From: REEB95 sp963810055
GTDB lineage: Bacteria > Pseudomonadota > Alphaproteobacteria > ATCC43930 > CGMCC-115725
Assembly: GCA_963810055.1 (NCBI GenBank)
Contig: CAWEME010000003.1
Coordinates: 41,504 to 105,503 of the forward strand
Length of the DNA: 64,000 nt
Reading direction: 5' to 3'
This document shows positions 28,507 to 37,742 of this stretch, piece by piece. Both the position numbers and the translations under genes were made by a program. Under the pieces are notes generated by a model that saw only the letters and a list, made by a program, of their open reading frames with translations, ran no database searches and was not told the DNA's origin. Position 1 is the first letter of the stretch. Every line of letters starts with the position of its first letter.

Positions 28507-29643
28507 ATGAATGCAGAACAATTTGCCCGCGATCTGCTCGCCAAAGCGGACATCGAAATAAACGGAAACAGACCTTGGGATATCGAGGTACACGACCCGA
28601 ACCTCTATGCGCGCGTTATTGCGGAAGGAACGATCGGTCTCGGGGAAGGATACATGGACCGGCAATGGGACTGCCGGCAGCTTGATGAATTTTTTAATCG
28701 CGTCATCGCCCTAGATCTCGGAAAACATCTGCCGTTTTCTTTCGGCACGGCGATGCTGTTTTTGCGGTCCAAATATCGAAATCAACAGACCAAACGCCGG
28801 TCGCTCGAGACTGTCGGAACTTTCTACGACTTGCCCGTCGAGGTGTTCGAGGCGTCTTTCGATTCACGCCTGACAGGCAGCTGCGGCTATTGGAAAAACG
28901 CGAAAACGCTCGATGAAGCACAGCTCGCCAAGCAAGATCTCGTCTGCCGGAAAATCGGCTTGAACGCAAATCATCATGTCTTGGACATAGGATGCGGTTG
29001 GGGTTCTTTCATGAGCTACGCCGCGGAGAAATATAAGGCGCGGTGCGTGGGCACGACGATATCGGGCAAACAGGTCGCGTATGCGCGCAAACGATACGCG
29101 GGATTGCCGGTCGAGTTCCGTCTCGAGGATTACCGCGACTTCAAGCCGGACCGGAAGTTCGACCGGGTCGTTTCAATGGGAATGTTCGAGCATGTCGGAT
29201 CGAAGAATTACCGAAGGTATTTGGAACTAGCCCGCCAAGCGATGAAAGAGGACGGGCTATTCCTGCTCCATACCATTTGGCAAAATAAGCGCTCCCCGGC
29301 CATCGATCCCTGGCTCGACAAGTACATCTACCCCAACGGTCAGTTGCCGAGCGTGGGAGAAATCACTTCCGCGGTCGAAGGACTCTTCGTGGTCGAAGAC
29401 GTGCACAATTTCGGCGCTTACTATGACCGCACGCTCGTGGAATGGGACAAGAAATTCCAGGCCAATAAGGCTTCGGTCAGATCCGCAATCGAACAATCCG
29501 GCCGGGACTATGACAAATTCTGCCGCATGTGGGAGTACTACCATCTCTCTTGCGCCGGAGGCTTTCGCTCAAGAGTTGTTAATGTCGGGCAATTTATCTT
29601 TTCTCCGAACGGCGTCAGGGGTGGATACGAACCTTGCCGTTGA
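28507..29643 (+). CDS. cfa: Cyclopropane-fatty-acyl-phospholipid synthase
   Basis: 378 residues, the usual length. It transfers the SAM methyl group onto the double bond of membrane phospholipid acyl chains, often in stationary phase or under acid stress. Seen: GLGEGYMDRQWDC near residue 60, SCGYWKNAKTLDEAQ, the SAM loop VLDIGCGWGSFM, VSMGMFEHVGSKNYRRY with the active-site Glu/His/Tyr region, and FLLHTIW. The ATG at 28507 (MNAEQFARDLL) is chosen over an upstream in-frame codon at 28429 because similarity begins there. It stands alone just before tRNA-Ser. Confidence 0.93.
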   Translation: MNAEQFARDLLAKADIEINGNRPWDIEVHDPNLYARVIAEGTIGLGEGYMDRQWDCRQLDEFFNRVIALDLGKHLPFSFGTAMLFLRSKYRNQQTKRRSLETVGTFYDLPVEVFEASFDSRLTGSCGYWKNAKTLDEAQLAKQDLVCRKIGLNANHHVLDIGCGWGSFMSYAAEKYKARCVGTTISGKQVAYARKRYAGLPVEFRLEDYRDFKPDRKFDRVVSMGMFEHVGSKNYRRYLELARQAMKEDGLFLLHTIWQNKRSPAIDPWLDKYIYPNGQLPSVGEITSAVEGLFVVEDVHNFGAYYDRTLVEWDKKFQANKASVRSAIEQSGRDYDKFCRMWEYYHLSCAGGFRSRVVNVGQFIFSPNGVRGGYEPCR

Positions 29644-29702
29644 TGCGGCAACCGGGCATTGCAGTATCGACGACGCTCGCTAAGTCATTGTAGTTTCAAT
29701 GC

Positions 29703-29792
29703 GGATGGGTGGCCGAGCGGTTTAAGGCACCGGTCTTGAAAACCGGCAGGCGTGCAAGCGCCTCGTGGGTTCGAATCCCACCCCATCCGCCA
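29703..29792 (+). tRNA. tRNA-Ser (anticodon TGA)
   Basis: A 90-base class II tRNA. The acceptor GGATGGG (29703-29709) pairs with CCCATCC (29782-29788), G is the discriminator and CCA is encoded (29790-29792). The anticodon stem CCGGT/ACCGG holds the loop CTTGAAA with TGA at 29737-29739. A long variable arm and a T-arm GTGGG-TTCGAAT-CCCAC complete the fold. The D-arm start TGGCCGAGCGG is typical for serine. Confidence 0.97.
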
Positions 29793-29901
29793 GCATATTG
29801 AAATTACTCGATTTCGATTCAGCGCCAGATGCTGTAGAAGGTGCCTGGATTTTCTGCCGCCCCCGGAAGAGGGCGCGGCGTGGCGTGGGGTCGAGGTACC
29901 G

Positions 29902-31890
29902 ATGATCATCGAACTCGGGCATTTTTCGATTATTCTCGCTCTTTGCGTCGCGGTGATGCAGAGCGGATTTTCGCTCGAGGGCGCGCGCCGGAACGAATGG
30001 AATATGATGGCCGCCGGACGCATGGCGGCGCTGGCGCAGTTCGTACTGATCGCGTTGGCCTTCGCGACCCTGGTGCACGCTTATGTGACCTCGGATTTCT
30101 CGGTTTTGAACGTGGCCGAGAACAGCCATACCGATAAGCCGCTGCTCTACCAATTGACCGGCGTGTGGGGCAATCACGAAGGCTCGATGGTGTTGTGGGT
30201 TTTGATCCTGTCGCTTTACGGGGCGGCGGTGAGCTGGTTCGGGAACTCCATGCCGCCGCGGCTGTGCGCGCGGGTGATCGGGGTCATGGGGCTCATCGGG
30301 GTGGGATTTCTGCTGTTCATCCTGCTCACCTCCAATCCCTTCCTGCGGCTCGATCCGGCGCCGGCGAATGGCGAGGGCCTCAACCCGATTCTGCAGGACC
30401 CGGGCTTGGCCTTTCATCCGCCCTTCCTCTATCTGGGCTATGTCGGCAACGCGGTGAGCTTCGCCTTCGCCGTGGCGGCGTTGATCGAGGGCCGGGTTGA
30501 CGCGGCCTGGGCGCGCTGGGTCAGGCCCTGGACCTTGGCCTCGTGGTGCTGCCTGACCCTGGGCATATCCATGGGCAGCTGGTGGGCCTATTACACGCTG
30601 GGCTGGGGCGGCTGGTGGTTCTGGGACCCGGTCGAGAACGCCTCGCTCATGCCGTGGCTCGCCTCGACCGCGCTCATCCATTCGGCGATCGTGGTCGAGC
30701 GCCGCGACACGCTCAAGAGCTGGGCGGTGCTGCTGGCGATCCTGACCTTCTCGCTCTCGCTGGTCGGAACCTTCCTGGTGCGCTCGGGCGTGCTGACCTC
30801 GGTGCACGCCTTCGCGCTCGACCCCAAGCGCGGCGTGTTCATCCTGCTGCTGCTGCTGATCGCCATCGGCGGCTCGCTCACGCTCTACGCCTGGCGCGCC
30901 CCCCGCCTGGAACCCGGCGGCGTGTTCGCCCCGGTCTCGCGCGAGGGGGCGCTGCTGTTGAACAACCTGATCCTGGCGAGCTGCGCCGCCACCGTCTTCA
31001 TCGGCACGCTTTATCCGTTGTTCCTGGACGCGGTGGGCGGACCCAAGCTGTCGGTGGGTTACCCCTTCTTCGACCGGACCTTCGTGCCGCTGATGATCCC
31101 GTTGCTGATCGCCATTGCCGTGGGCCCGATGCTGGCCTGGAAACGCGGCGATCTCTTGGGCGCGTTGCAGCGGCTGTGGGCGGCCTTCGCGGTGGCGATC
31201 GTCGCCATGCTGATTTTGTTTTACGTGACATGGGGCGGGCCGGTGCTGGCGGTGCTCGGGCTCGGGCTTGCGACTTGGGTTGGCATGGGCGCGTTGGTGG
31301 AGTTGACCGAGCGTTTGCGGATTTTCCGTTCGCCGTGGCGTGAGACCTGGCGGCGCGCGCTCAACTATCCGCGCGCCTCCTACGGCATGACGATCGCGCA
31401 TTTCGGGATGGCCGTCACCGTCGCCGGCATAGCCGCTTCTGCATTCGAGCAGGAACACATCCAGATGCTTCATGTGGGCCAGGAATTTCCCATCGCCGGC
31501 TATATCTTGCACTTCGACAAAATCGGCCAGCGGAACGGCGAAAACTTCACCGCCGACGCCGGAGTATTCACCCTGCTCAAGGGCGGCCAGGTGGTGGCGG
31601 AGCTGAAGCCGGAGCGGCGGTTCTTCCCCTTGCAGCAGCAGACCGTCGCCAAGACCGCGATCCACACCAATCTTTTGGCCGATTTCTACCTGGCCTTGGG
31701 CGATCCCGATAACCAGGGCGGCTGGGCGGTGCGCGCTTATTGGAAGCCGCTCGTTCCGTTCATCTGGATCGGGGGTGTATTCATGGCCTTTGGCGGCGCC
31801 GTCAGTTTATCGGATCGGCGCTGGCGGGTCGGCGTGGCGGCGCGGCGCGTGGTCAAGGGTGCACTGCCGGCAGGCGGAGGCCGCGCGTGA
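29902..31890 (+). CDS. ccmF: Cytochrome c heme lyase subunit CcmF
   Basis: 662 residues, about 15 membrane segments. The WWD heme-handling motif is GWGGWWFWDPVENAS. Other family blocks are GNHEGSMVLWVLIL, HPPFLYLGYVG, LVRSGVLTSVHAFA and, near the C-terminus, PERRFFPLQQQTVAKTAIH. CcmF with CcmH ligates heme to apocytochrome in the periplasm. The ATG at 29902 is preceded by GAGGTACC. It heads ccmFGHI; ccmE, which usually precedes ccmF, is not here, and tRNA-Ser occupies that place. Confidence 0.96.
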   Translation: MIIELGHFSIILALCVAVMQSGFSLEGARRNEWNMMAAGRMAALAQFVLIALAFATLVHAYVTSDFSVLNVAENSHTDKPLLYQLTGVWGNHEGSMVLWVLILSLYGAAVSWFGNSMPPRLCARVIGVMGLIGVGFLLFILLTSNPFLRLDPAPANGEGLNPILQDPGLAFHPPFLYLGYVGNAVSFAFAVAALIEGRVDAAWARWVRPWTLASWCCLTLGISMGSWWAYYTLGWGGWWFWDPVENASLMPWLASTALIHSAIVVERRDTLKSWAVLLAILTFSLSLVGTFLVRSGVLTSVHAFALDPKRGVFILLLLLIAIGGSLTLYAWRAPRLEPGGVFAPVSREGALLLNNLILASCAATVFIGTLYPLFLDAVGGPKLSVGYPFFDRTFVPLMIPLLIAIAVGPMLAWKRGDLLGALQRLWAAFAVAIVAMLILFYVTWGGPVLAVLGLGLATWVGMGALVELTERLRIFRSPWRETWRRALNYPRASYGMTIAHFGMAVTVAGIAASAFEQEHIQMLHVGQEFPIAGYILHFDKIGQRNGENFTADAGVFTLLKGGQVVAELKPERRFFPLQQQTVAKTAIHTNLLADFYLALGDPDNQGGWAVRAYWKPLVPFIWIGGVFMAFGGAVSLSDRRWRVGVAARRVVKGALPAGGGRA

Positions 31891-32429
31891 CCTTTCGCCG
31901 TGCGCTGTTCCTGCTGCCTCTAGTTCTGTTCCTGGTGCTGGCGGCCTATTTCTGGCGCGGCCTTTCCCCGGATTACGACCCCCAGACTCTCCCATCGGCG
32001 ATGATCGACAAGCCGGAGCCGGTCTTCAGCCTGGCGACGCTGGGGAAGTCGGGCAACCTGACCACGGACGACATGAAGGGCCAGGTGGTGCTGGTCAATT
32101 TTTTCGCTTCGTGGTGCGTGCCCTGCCGCGAAGAGCACGCCACGCTGATGCAATTCGCGCGCGACAATGCCGTGCCGCTTTACGGCATCGCCTACAAGGA
32201 CAAGCCCGCGGACGCGGCCAAGTTCCTGCAATCCCTCGGCGATCCCTATAAGCGCGTCGGCCTCGACGAAACCGGCCGCACCGGCATCGATTTCGGCGTC
32301 TACGGCGTGCCCGAGACCTATGCCATCGACCGGCAGGGGCGCATCCGCTGGCGCCATGTCGGGCCGCTCGACGCCAATGCCGTCGCCAAGGAACTCAATC
32401 CCCTGTTGCGCGAGTTGGGCGCATCGTGA
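31887..32429 (+). CDS. ccmG: Thiol:disulfide interchange protein CcmG/DsbE
   Basis: 180 residues: N-terminal anchor (ALFLLPLVLFLVLAAYFW), then a thioredoxin fold with VNFFASWCVPCREEHATL (WCVPC) and GVYGVPETYAIDRQG (cis-Pro loop). It keeps apocytochrome and CcmH Cys reduced. The start is GTG at 31887, overlapping the ccmF stop as GTGA, with GGCGGAGG upstream. Confidence 0.95.
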   Translation: MTFRRALFLLPLVLFLVLAAYFWRGLSPDYDPQTLPSAMIDKPEPVFSLATLGKSGNLTTDDMKGQVVLVNFFASWCVPCREEHATLMQFARDNAVPLYGIAYKDKPADAAKFLQSLGDPYKRVGLDETGRTGIDFGVYGVPETYAIDRQGRIRWRHVGPLDANAVAKELNPLLRELGAS

Positions 32430-32896
32430 GGCGCGTTCTCGCCTGGGGGCTTCTGCTGGCGCTTCTGGCGGCGCCCGGCGCGGGCGCAGTCGAGCCCAAC
32501 GAGATGCTTTCCAATCCGGTGCTGGAAGCCCGCGCCCAAGCCATCGGCAAGGAGCTGCGCTGTCTGGTCTGCCAGAACGAATCGATCGAGGATTCCGGAG
32601 CCGACCTGGCTCATGATCTGCGCGTGCTTCTGCGCCAGCGCCTGGTCGCGGGCGACACCGACCAGCAGGCGATCCAATACATCGTCGACCGCTATGGCGA
32701 TTTCGTCTTGCTCAAGCCGCCGGTCGAACCGGCGACCTATGTGCTCTGGTTCTCGCCCTTCGCAGTTCTGATCCTGGGCGGCGCGGGCATCTGGCTCTAT
32801 CTGCGCCGGCGGAGCGCTGGCGCTGCAAGCGGGGACCGGCCTTTGACCCCCGAGGAACAACGCGAGCTCGACCGGCTTTTGCACGAGGACCAATGA
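32426..32896 (+). CDS. ccmH: Cytochrome c maturation protein CcmH
   Basis: 156 residues: signal peptide, redox motif ELRCLVCQNESIEDS (LRCxxCQ), a C-terminal membrane anchor WFSPFAVLILGGAGIWLYL and a charged tail. This is the short CcmH/Ccl2 form that presents reduced apocytochrome to CcmF. The start is GTG, overlapping the ccmG stop by 4 bases. Confidence 0.95.
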   Translation: MRRVLAWGLLLALLAAPGAGAVEPNEMLSNPVLEARAQAIGKELRCLVCQNESIEDSGADLAHDLRVLLRQRLVAGDTDQQAIQYIVDRYGDFVLLKPPVEPATYVLWFSPFAVLILGGAGIWLYLRRRSAGAASGDRPLTPEEQRELDRLLHEDQ

Positions 32897-33720
32897 TTCT
32901 CACGCTTATCCTTCTGTTCATCATGGCGATCGTGCTCGCCGCGGTGCTCTGGCCGTTGTGGCGGCCATCGACCGGAGGCGCGGCGCGCGGCCGCTATGAT
33001 CGCGCAATTTTTCGCGACCAGCTCAAGGAGATCGAACGCGACGTGGCGCGCGGCATCGTCCAGCCCGCCGATGCCGAACAGGCCCGGCGCGAGATCGAAC
33101 GCCGCATTCTTGCCGCGGCAGATGAGCCCGATACCCTGCCGCCGAGCGCGCCGAAGCCTCGCCTCGCCGTCATGGTGGCGGCGGCGGCGGCGGTGGGCGT
33201 CTTCGCGATTTACGTTCTGTTTGGCGCGCCGGATCTTCCCGACCAGCCCTTCGCGCACCGCGCCGTGCCGCCGCAGCATGACACGGCGCAGATCCAAGGC
33301 ATGGTGGACAGCCTGGCAGCGCGGCTGCAGCAGCAACCCGCCGATTTCGACGGCTGGGTGATGCTCGGCCGCTCCTATTCCGTGCTCGGCGACAACGCCA
33401 AGGCCGCCGACGCCTACGAGCACGCCCGCGCGCTCAAGCCCGGCGACGCGACCGTCGCGATGAACGAGGCCGCCGCGCTGCTCGCCGACAGCAAGCCCGA
33501 AGACCCGATCCCCGCCCGCGTGGTGGGACTGCTCAAATCGGTCGAAAAGAGTCAGCCGGACCAGCCGATGGTGCTGTGGTTCCTCGGCATGGCGGCGGCG
33601 CAGCAGCGCGATTTCTCGACCGCCCGCCAATATTGGCGGCACCTGCTCGAAGTCATTCCGCCGAACGCGCCCGAGCGCCAGTCGGTCAACGACGCCTTGA
33701 CCGCGCTTGAAGGGAAGTAA
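32893..33720 (+). CDS. ccmI: Cytochrome c biogenesis protein CcmI
   Basis: 275 residues: two membrane segments (about 2-22 and 90-110) with a cytoplasmic coiled coil between them (FRDQLKEIERDVARGIV), then a periplasmic TPR domain (WVMLGRSYSVLGDNAKAADAY). CcmI chaperones apocytochrome c to the CcmFH lyase. The ATG overlaps the ccmH stop by 4 bases. Translation ends 21 bases before the convergent hemN gene. Confidence 0.93.
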   Translation: MILTLILLFIMAIVLAAVLWPLWRPSTGGAARGRYDRAIFRDQLKEIERDVARGIVQPADAEQARREIERRILAAADEPDTLPPSAPKPRLAVMVAAAAAVGVFAIYVLFGAPDLPDQPFAHRAVPPQHDTAQIQGMVDSLAARLQQQPADFDGWVMLGRSYSVLGDNAKAADAYEHARALKPGDATVAMNEAAALLADSKPEDPIPARVVGLLKSVEKSQPDQPMVLWFLGMAAAQQRDFSTARQYWRHLLEVIPPNAPERQSVNDALTALEGK

Positions 33721-33741
33721 TCCCGCCCCATCCGCCGGTGT

Positions 33742-35100
33742 TCACACCGCCGGCGCGTGAGTTGCCGTCTTTGCCTGCGCGGCGTCGAACACCGCCGCCA
33801 CCTTGCGCACGAACGGGCGCATGGCTTCGGGCACGGTGATGGTGTCGCCGGAGATGCGCACCAGACTTTCTTCCGCCAGCACGCCGAGCGCCGCCCGCTC
33901 GCGCCCGAAATCCATGCCGGGAACGTGATGCGCCAGGATCGCCGCCCGGAGATCGACCGCAAGATCGCACATCAGCCGCTCGATGACGTCGGCACGCAGC
34001 CGGTCATCGGGCGAAAGCGCGAAGCCGCGGACGACGGCCAAACGCCCGGCCGCGACCGCTTCCTGGTATGCGCCGATGCGCGGCGTATTCTGGATATAAC
34101 CCTGCGGCAAACGGCCGATCGACGACGCGCCGAAGCCCAGCAACGCATCGGCCTGATCCGTCGTGTAGCCTTGAAAATTCCGCCGCAGCTTTCCGGCGTC
34201 GAGCGCCCGCGTCATGGCGTCGCCCGGCTTGGCGAAATGATCGAGACCGATCCGGCGATAGCCCGCGGCGACGAGCGCTTCGGCGATCGTTTCGGCCTGG
34301 TCAAACCGCATCATGGCGTCCGGCAGCGCCAATTCATCGAGGTGCCGCTGATGCGGCTTCAACGACGGCACATGGGCATAACCGAAAACGGCGATCCGGT
34401 CGGGCTCGAACGCGACGACGCGCTCCACCGTGCTTTTGCAGGATGCAATGGTTTGGTGCGGCAGACCGTAGATCAGATCGACATTGAGGGCGGCGATGCC
34501 GGCCTTACGCAGGTGATAAACCGCGGCTTCGGTGATCTCCGCGCTTTGGACCCGGTGAACGGCCCGCTGCACGGCGGGATCGAAGGTCTGTATGCCCAGG
34601 CTCGCGCGCGTGAAGCCGCATTCGCCCAACGCGTATGCCATGCCGGACGTCAAGGTGCGCGGATCGATTTCGATCGCCAGTTCCGCGCCGGTATCGTAAC
34701 GGAAGTTGCGGCGTACCGCCGCCAGCACGCGATTCAGCGCGGAAGAGCCGATAATGGTCGGCGTGCCGCCGCCCCAATGAAGATGGGATATCCGCAGAGG
34801 CCCCGGCACCAGCGAGGCCACGATGTCGATTTCGGCGATGAGCGTTTCGACATAACGGATGATCGCCGTATCGTCCGCCGGAATCTTGGTATGGCAGCCG
34901 CAGTACCAACACAGCGAGCGGCAATACGGCACGTGAAAATAAAGCGATGCCGTTGCATCGGGATCCAGATCGCCGAGCCATTGGCGCGCTTGCGCCTCGC
35001 CGATATCCGGCGTGAAGAAGGGCGCCGTCGGATAACTGGTATAGCGCGGTATGCGCTCGCCGGCATAGCGGAGAAACCCGAGAGGCAGTGCGGGCGCCAT
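33742..35100 (-). CDS. hemN: Oxygen-independent coproporphyrinogen III oxidase
   Basis: 452 residues, a radical SAM enzyme for protoporphyrinogen synthesis without oxygen. The cluster motif is CRSLCWYCGC in the context SLYFHVPYCRSLC. Family context: RIPRYTSYPTAPFF at the N-terminus, HWGGGTPTI, IEIDPRTL and RASLGIQTFDPAVQ. HemN rather than the HemW heme chaperone is supported by the extra Cys after the CxxxCxxC and by the C-terminal domain (YLRADVIERLMCDL-like). I chose the ATG at 35100, 8 bases after the upstream stop, because conserved sequence begins there. It is the last gene of the 37.7-33.7 kb operon. Confidence 0.92.
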   Translation of the reverse strand: MAPALPLGFLRYAGERIPRYTSYPTAPFFTPDIGEAQARQWLGDLDPDATASLYFHVPYCRSLCWYCGCHTKIPADDTAIIRYVETLIAEIDIVASLVPGPLRISHLHWGGGTPTIIGSSALNRVLAAVRRNFRYDTGAELAIEIDPRTLTSGMAYALGECGFTRASLGIQTFDPAVQRAVHRVQSAEITEAAVYHLRKAGIAALNVDLIYGLPHQTIASCKSTVERVVAFEPDRIAVFGYAHVPSLKPHQRHLDELALPDAMMRFDQAETIAEALVAAGYRRIGLDHFAKPGDAMTRALDAGKLRRNFQGYTTDQADALLGFGASSIGRLPQGYIQNTPRIGAYQEAVAAGRLAVVRGFALSPDDRLRADVIERLMCDLAVDLRAAILAHHVPGMDFGRERAALGVLAEESLVRISGDTITVPEAMRPFVRKVAAVFDAAQAKTATHAPAV

Positions 35101-35107
35101 GGCGCGC

Positions 35108-36301
35108 TCAAAACGCCGGCAAAGCGGGTTCGGCATTCGACGCCACGCCGATGCCTTCGACTTCGACCAGCCAATCCGGCCGGCAAACCGCGCCCTGAAC
35201 GATCAGCACGGGCAAACCCGGAAAGCGGTCGGCGAGATATCCGTCGACGCGCGCGAAATCGGCCGGGTCCCTGAGATAGACCAACAGATGCATCAGGTCG
35301 GCCAGGCCGGCCGCGCCCGAGTGCAAAAGCGCGGCGACATTGCCAAGCGTCCGTTCCAGCTGGCCCAAGACATCGCCTCGATGCATGACGCGGCCGGCGT
35401 TATCGATGCTCGCGGTTCCCGAGATGAAATGATGCGCGCGGTCGGAATACGCGACGCGCGTGCCGCGCTCGAAGGTAACCTTGTAATCCGCCGTCGGGCA
35501 CAGCCGATCGAAATCGTTGAGATAAGCGATTTGTTCCGGCGCCAGATCGAGGATGGAATACGCGTCCATGGCGACCAGATCGAAGCGGTGCGCGCACGCG
35601 CCCTCGATGCCGGTGCTGGCGATGAAATGCGTGTCGCTGGTCAAGCCGTTCCGCGCAAACAACTCGCGCCGGCGATCCACCATGCCCTGGTAGAACACGT
35701 CGACATCCTTGAGATAAATCCAGGTGCGAATGCAGTGGTCGCGCAGATTGGCGCCCTCGTTGTCGAGGGTATCGATCAGTTCGCCGAAAATCTTTTCAGT
35801 CTGCGCGGCCGACGAGCCGGATATTTCGTGGTCGTCGGTACAAAGGCGCGTGCTCCACAAGTGGCGCCGTCCGTTCTTCTCGATAATGAGGTGCTTAGGC
35901 GAAATACGGCGCCGGACGAGCGGTTGACTGCTGTCGACGTGATACGCGAGCAACGCCAGTTTCGCGCCGGACAGCGGCGCCTGCTGTACGATGGAGGTGG
36001 CGACCGGATTGCCGGGAGGATCGAGCGCGAGGCCGCTATTGCGAATCAGCGGCGCTTGGTTGAGTACGTCGCTCAGGAAGATGCGCCGGAATACCGCGGT
36101 TTCGGAAGCCAGGCCCAGCGAGCGGCGCGCCGCCGCATAACGCTCCTCGACGAAGCCGATCTGCATGTTCAGATCGAGGTCCGAGGGAACCACCACCGTG
36201 ATGAAATGTTCGGCGCCTCCTTTGGCGCCGTAAAAGCTCTTGGTGGCGAAGCCGCGGTCGGCTTGTGCCGAATGGCCGCCCGCTTCCCGCAAGTCGTACA
36301 T
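35108..36301 (-). CDS. Rid-superfamily protein resembling chorismatases (FkbO/Hyg5/XanB2)
   Basis: 397 residues in two Rid-like halves. The C-terminal half carries CIRTWIYLKDVDVFYQGMVD, IASTGIEGACA, HHFISGTASIDNAGRVMHRG with DVLGQLERTLGNVAALL, and a final WLVEVEGIGV. The SGTASI..GD..QL..TL.N..ALL block and the terminal Glu (VEVEG) parallel chorismatases, which hydrolyse chorismate to dihydroxycyclohexadienoate or hydroxybenzoates. The N-terminal half (GAEHFITVVVPSDLDLNMQI) is divergent. A simple Rid deaminase-like role is the alternative. The ATG at 36301 has AGGAG upstream and starts 14 bases after the oxygenase gene. Confidence 0.6.
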   Translation of the reverse strand: MYDLREAGGHSAQADRGFATKSFYGAKGGAEHFITVVVPSDLDLNMQIGFVEERYAAARRSLGLASETAVFRRIFLSDVLNQAPLIRNSGLALDPPGNPVATSIVQQAPLSGAKLALLAYHVDSSQPLVRRRISPKHLIIEKNGRRHLWSTRLCTDDHEISGSSAAQTEKIFGELIDTLDNEGANLRDHCIRTWIYLKDVDVFYQGMVDRRRELFARNGLTSDTHFIASTGIEGACAHRFDLVAMDAYSILDLAPEQIAYLNDFDRLCPTADYKVTFERGTRVAYSDRAHHFISGTASIDNAGRVMHRGDVLGQLERTLGNVAALLHSGAAGLADLMHLLVYLRDPADFARVDGYLADRFPGLPVLIVQGAVCRPDWLVEVEGIGVASNAEPALPAF

Positions 36302-36315
36302 GAACCGCGAAACTC

Positions 36316-37047
36316 CTACTCCAGGGTGATCGGCCGCTCGGGAAATGCAAGCTGGTCGCGGTCGCGCCAGCTTGGCCGGACGTAGTTGATCTCCATCAGG
36401 CGGCGCACGCCCTCGATCGGGCGGCGCTCGAAGCCGTGCCAGGTATTGGGGCCCGGAACGAAAATCACCGCGCTGTTGAATTCCGCCGAAGTGCGGCCTA
36501 TCCATTTCTTCTGGTCGTCGTAGATGTCGGTGCCCCATCCCTTCGCCTCGGGACCGGTACAGAAATAGATCACCATCGAGAACAGCTTTTCGGGGATGTC
36601 GCGGTGCGGCTCGAGCCAGGCGCCGTCGGTGTCCTGGATGTATTCCATGCGCAGAAAGCCGCCGGCGACCTTGATCGCACAGACTTCCTCGAACAGCCGC
36701 GCGATTTCCGGACGCTGCATCGCTTCGGCGAATTGGGCGCAAACCGGAAAGCGCGAACGCAGCCGCGGCGTGAAGAAGGTCCGCTTGCCGTTGTCGCGGT
36801 CGCGCACGCCTTCATTGTCGCCGACCAGCGGCGGCGCGATCGGCAGCAGGAGCACGCCGATGGCGAGGCTTTCGGGCAGCACCGCATCGAGATTCCAGTG
36901 GCGGTAGGGCTGATCGTCGCGGCGGGCCTGCCGCAGGGCGCGTCCGAAATGCCTCGCGATCGCGGCCGCATCGGGCACAGGAGGAAAATCCGCAGCCGCG
37001 CGTCCCGGCGCCAGGCGTGCGGCGGCGTCCGTCACCGCGGCGCCCAT
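36316..37047 (-). CDS. Fe(II)/2-oxoglutarate oxygenase-like protein B
   Basis: 243 residues with a cupin-type double-stranded helix: EPHRDIPEKLFSMVIYF provides HxD, VIFVPGPNTWHGFERRPIEG the distal His, and GVRRLMEINYV an Arg in the 2OG-contact position. These are the expected iron and cosubstrate ligands. It overlaps the upstream paralogue-like oxygenase gene by 16 bases (37032-37047), so the two are probably made together. The substrate is unknown; the operon suggests a small-molecule pathway with the chorismatase-like protein. Confidence 0.68.
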   Translation of the reverse strand: MGAAVTDAAARLAPGRAAADFPPVPDAAAIARHFGRALRQARRDDQPYRHWNLDAVLPESLAIGVLLLPIAPPLVGDNEGVRDRDNGKRTFFTPRLRSRFPVCAQFAEAMQRPEIARLFEEVCAIKVAGGFLRMEYIQDTDGAWLEPHRDIPEKLFSMVIYFCTGPEAKGWGTDIYDDQKKWIGRTSAEFNSAVIFVPGPNTWHGFERRPIEGVRRLMEINYVRPSWRDRDQLAFPERPITLE

Positions 37048-37721
37048 TCGATCGCCTTGCGCAACAGCGGGACCGATTTGGCGAAGGCGCTGACGCTATG
37101 GCGCAGATATTCGCGCCGGACATACCAGTCCGAATCCACGTAGCACAGTTGCAGGCTCATGCGCTGCCCCTTCTGCGGCAGAAAGCCGTGCCAGGAATGG
37201 TCGCAAACGCGGAACATGAGCATCCGCCCGAATTCCGGCGCGAATTCGAAGGCGTAGTCGCTGCGATCGGAACTCCGCAGCACGCGCAGCCGGCCCTTTT
37301 CGTAAGGCCATTCGCGGCTGAAACCGACCAGCACGGTGACGATCTTGTGCTTGGAATCGGGGTGCGCGTAGCCCTCGTTGTAGTGGCCGGTGGTGTTGCC
37401 CATCATCACGATGACCGGCGGGCAGGCGCTCAAATCCATGTCGAATTTTTTCTCGACGATGCGGCGAAAGCGCGGGCTGAGCAGATCACTGACCGCTTCT
37501 CCAAAACGCTTCCCATAGCGCAGACTGGGAAGGCCGTAGCTGCCGCGATCGGGGATGGGCGGCGCATCGGCCAACACCTCGTCCTTGTAACGCTGCGGGA
37601 TCGCGTGTTCGACGAAGGTGAAATCGTAGGGATCATGCCGCACTTCCGCGGCGGCAATCGCCTTCTCATCGAGCAATGAAAACGGACGATCCGGTGTCAG
37701 CGGAACTGCTTGGTCCAACAT
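37032..37721 (-). CDS. Fe(II)/2-oxoglutarate oxygenase-like protein A
   Basis: 229 residues. The candidate iron site is GYAHPDSKHKIVTVLVGF (HxD) plus CDHSWHGFLPQKG (distal His), with GQRMSLQLCYV supplying an Arg. The layout parallels the next gene (both have WHGF and a following Arg), so the two are probably distant paralogues. I chose the ATG at 37721 because GGAGGG lies 5 bases upstream; an ATG at 37733 lacks a ribosome site. It is the first gene of the operon and lies behind a 16-base near-palindrome. Confidence 0.68.
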   Translation of the reverse strand: MLDQAVPLTPDRPFSLLDEKAIAAAEVRHDPYDFTFVEHAIPQRYKDEVLADAPPIPDRGSYGLPSLRYGKRFGEAVSDLLSPRFRRIVEKKFDMDLSACPPVIVMMGNTTGHYNEGYAHPDSKHKIVTVLVGFSREWPYEKGRLRVLRSSDRSDYAFEFAPEFGRMLMFRVCDHSWHGFLPQKGQRMSLQLCYVDSDWYVRREYLRHSVSAFAKSVPLLRKAIEWAPR

Positions 37722-37742
37722 TCTGCCCTCCATCGATCTATA

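Noticed and set aside
33735..33750. CGGTG-TTCA-CACCG hairpin between ccmI and hemN
   Set aside because: Short stem overlapping the hemN end and no T-run; chance is likely in GC-rich DNA.
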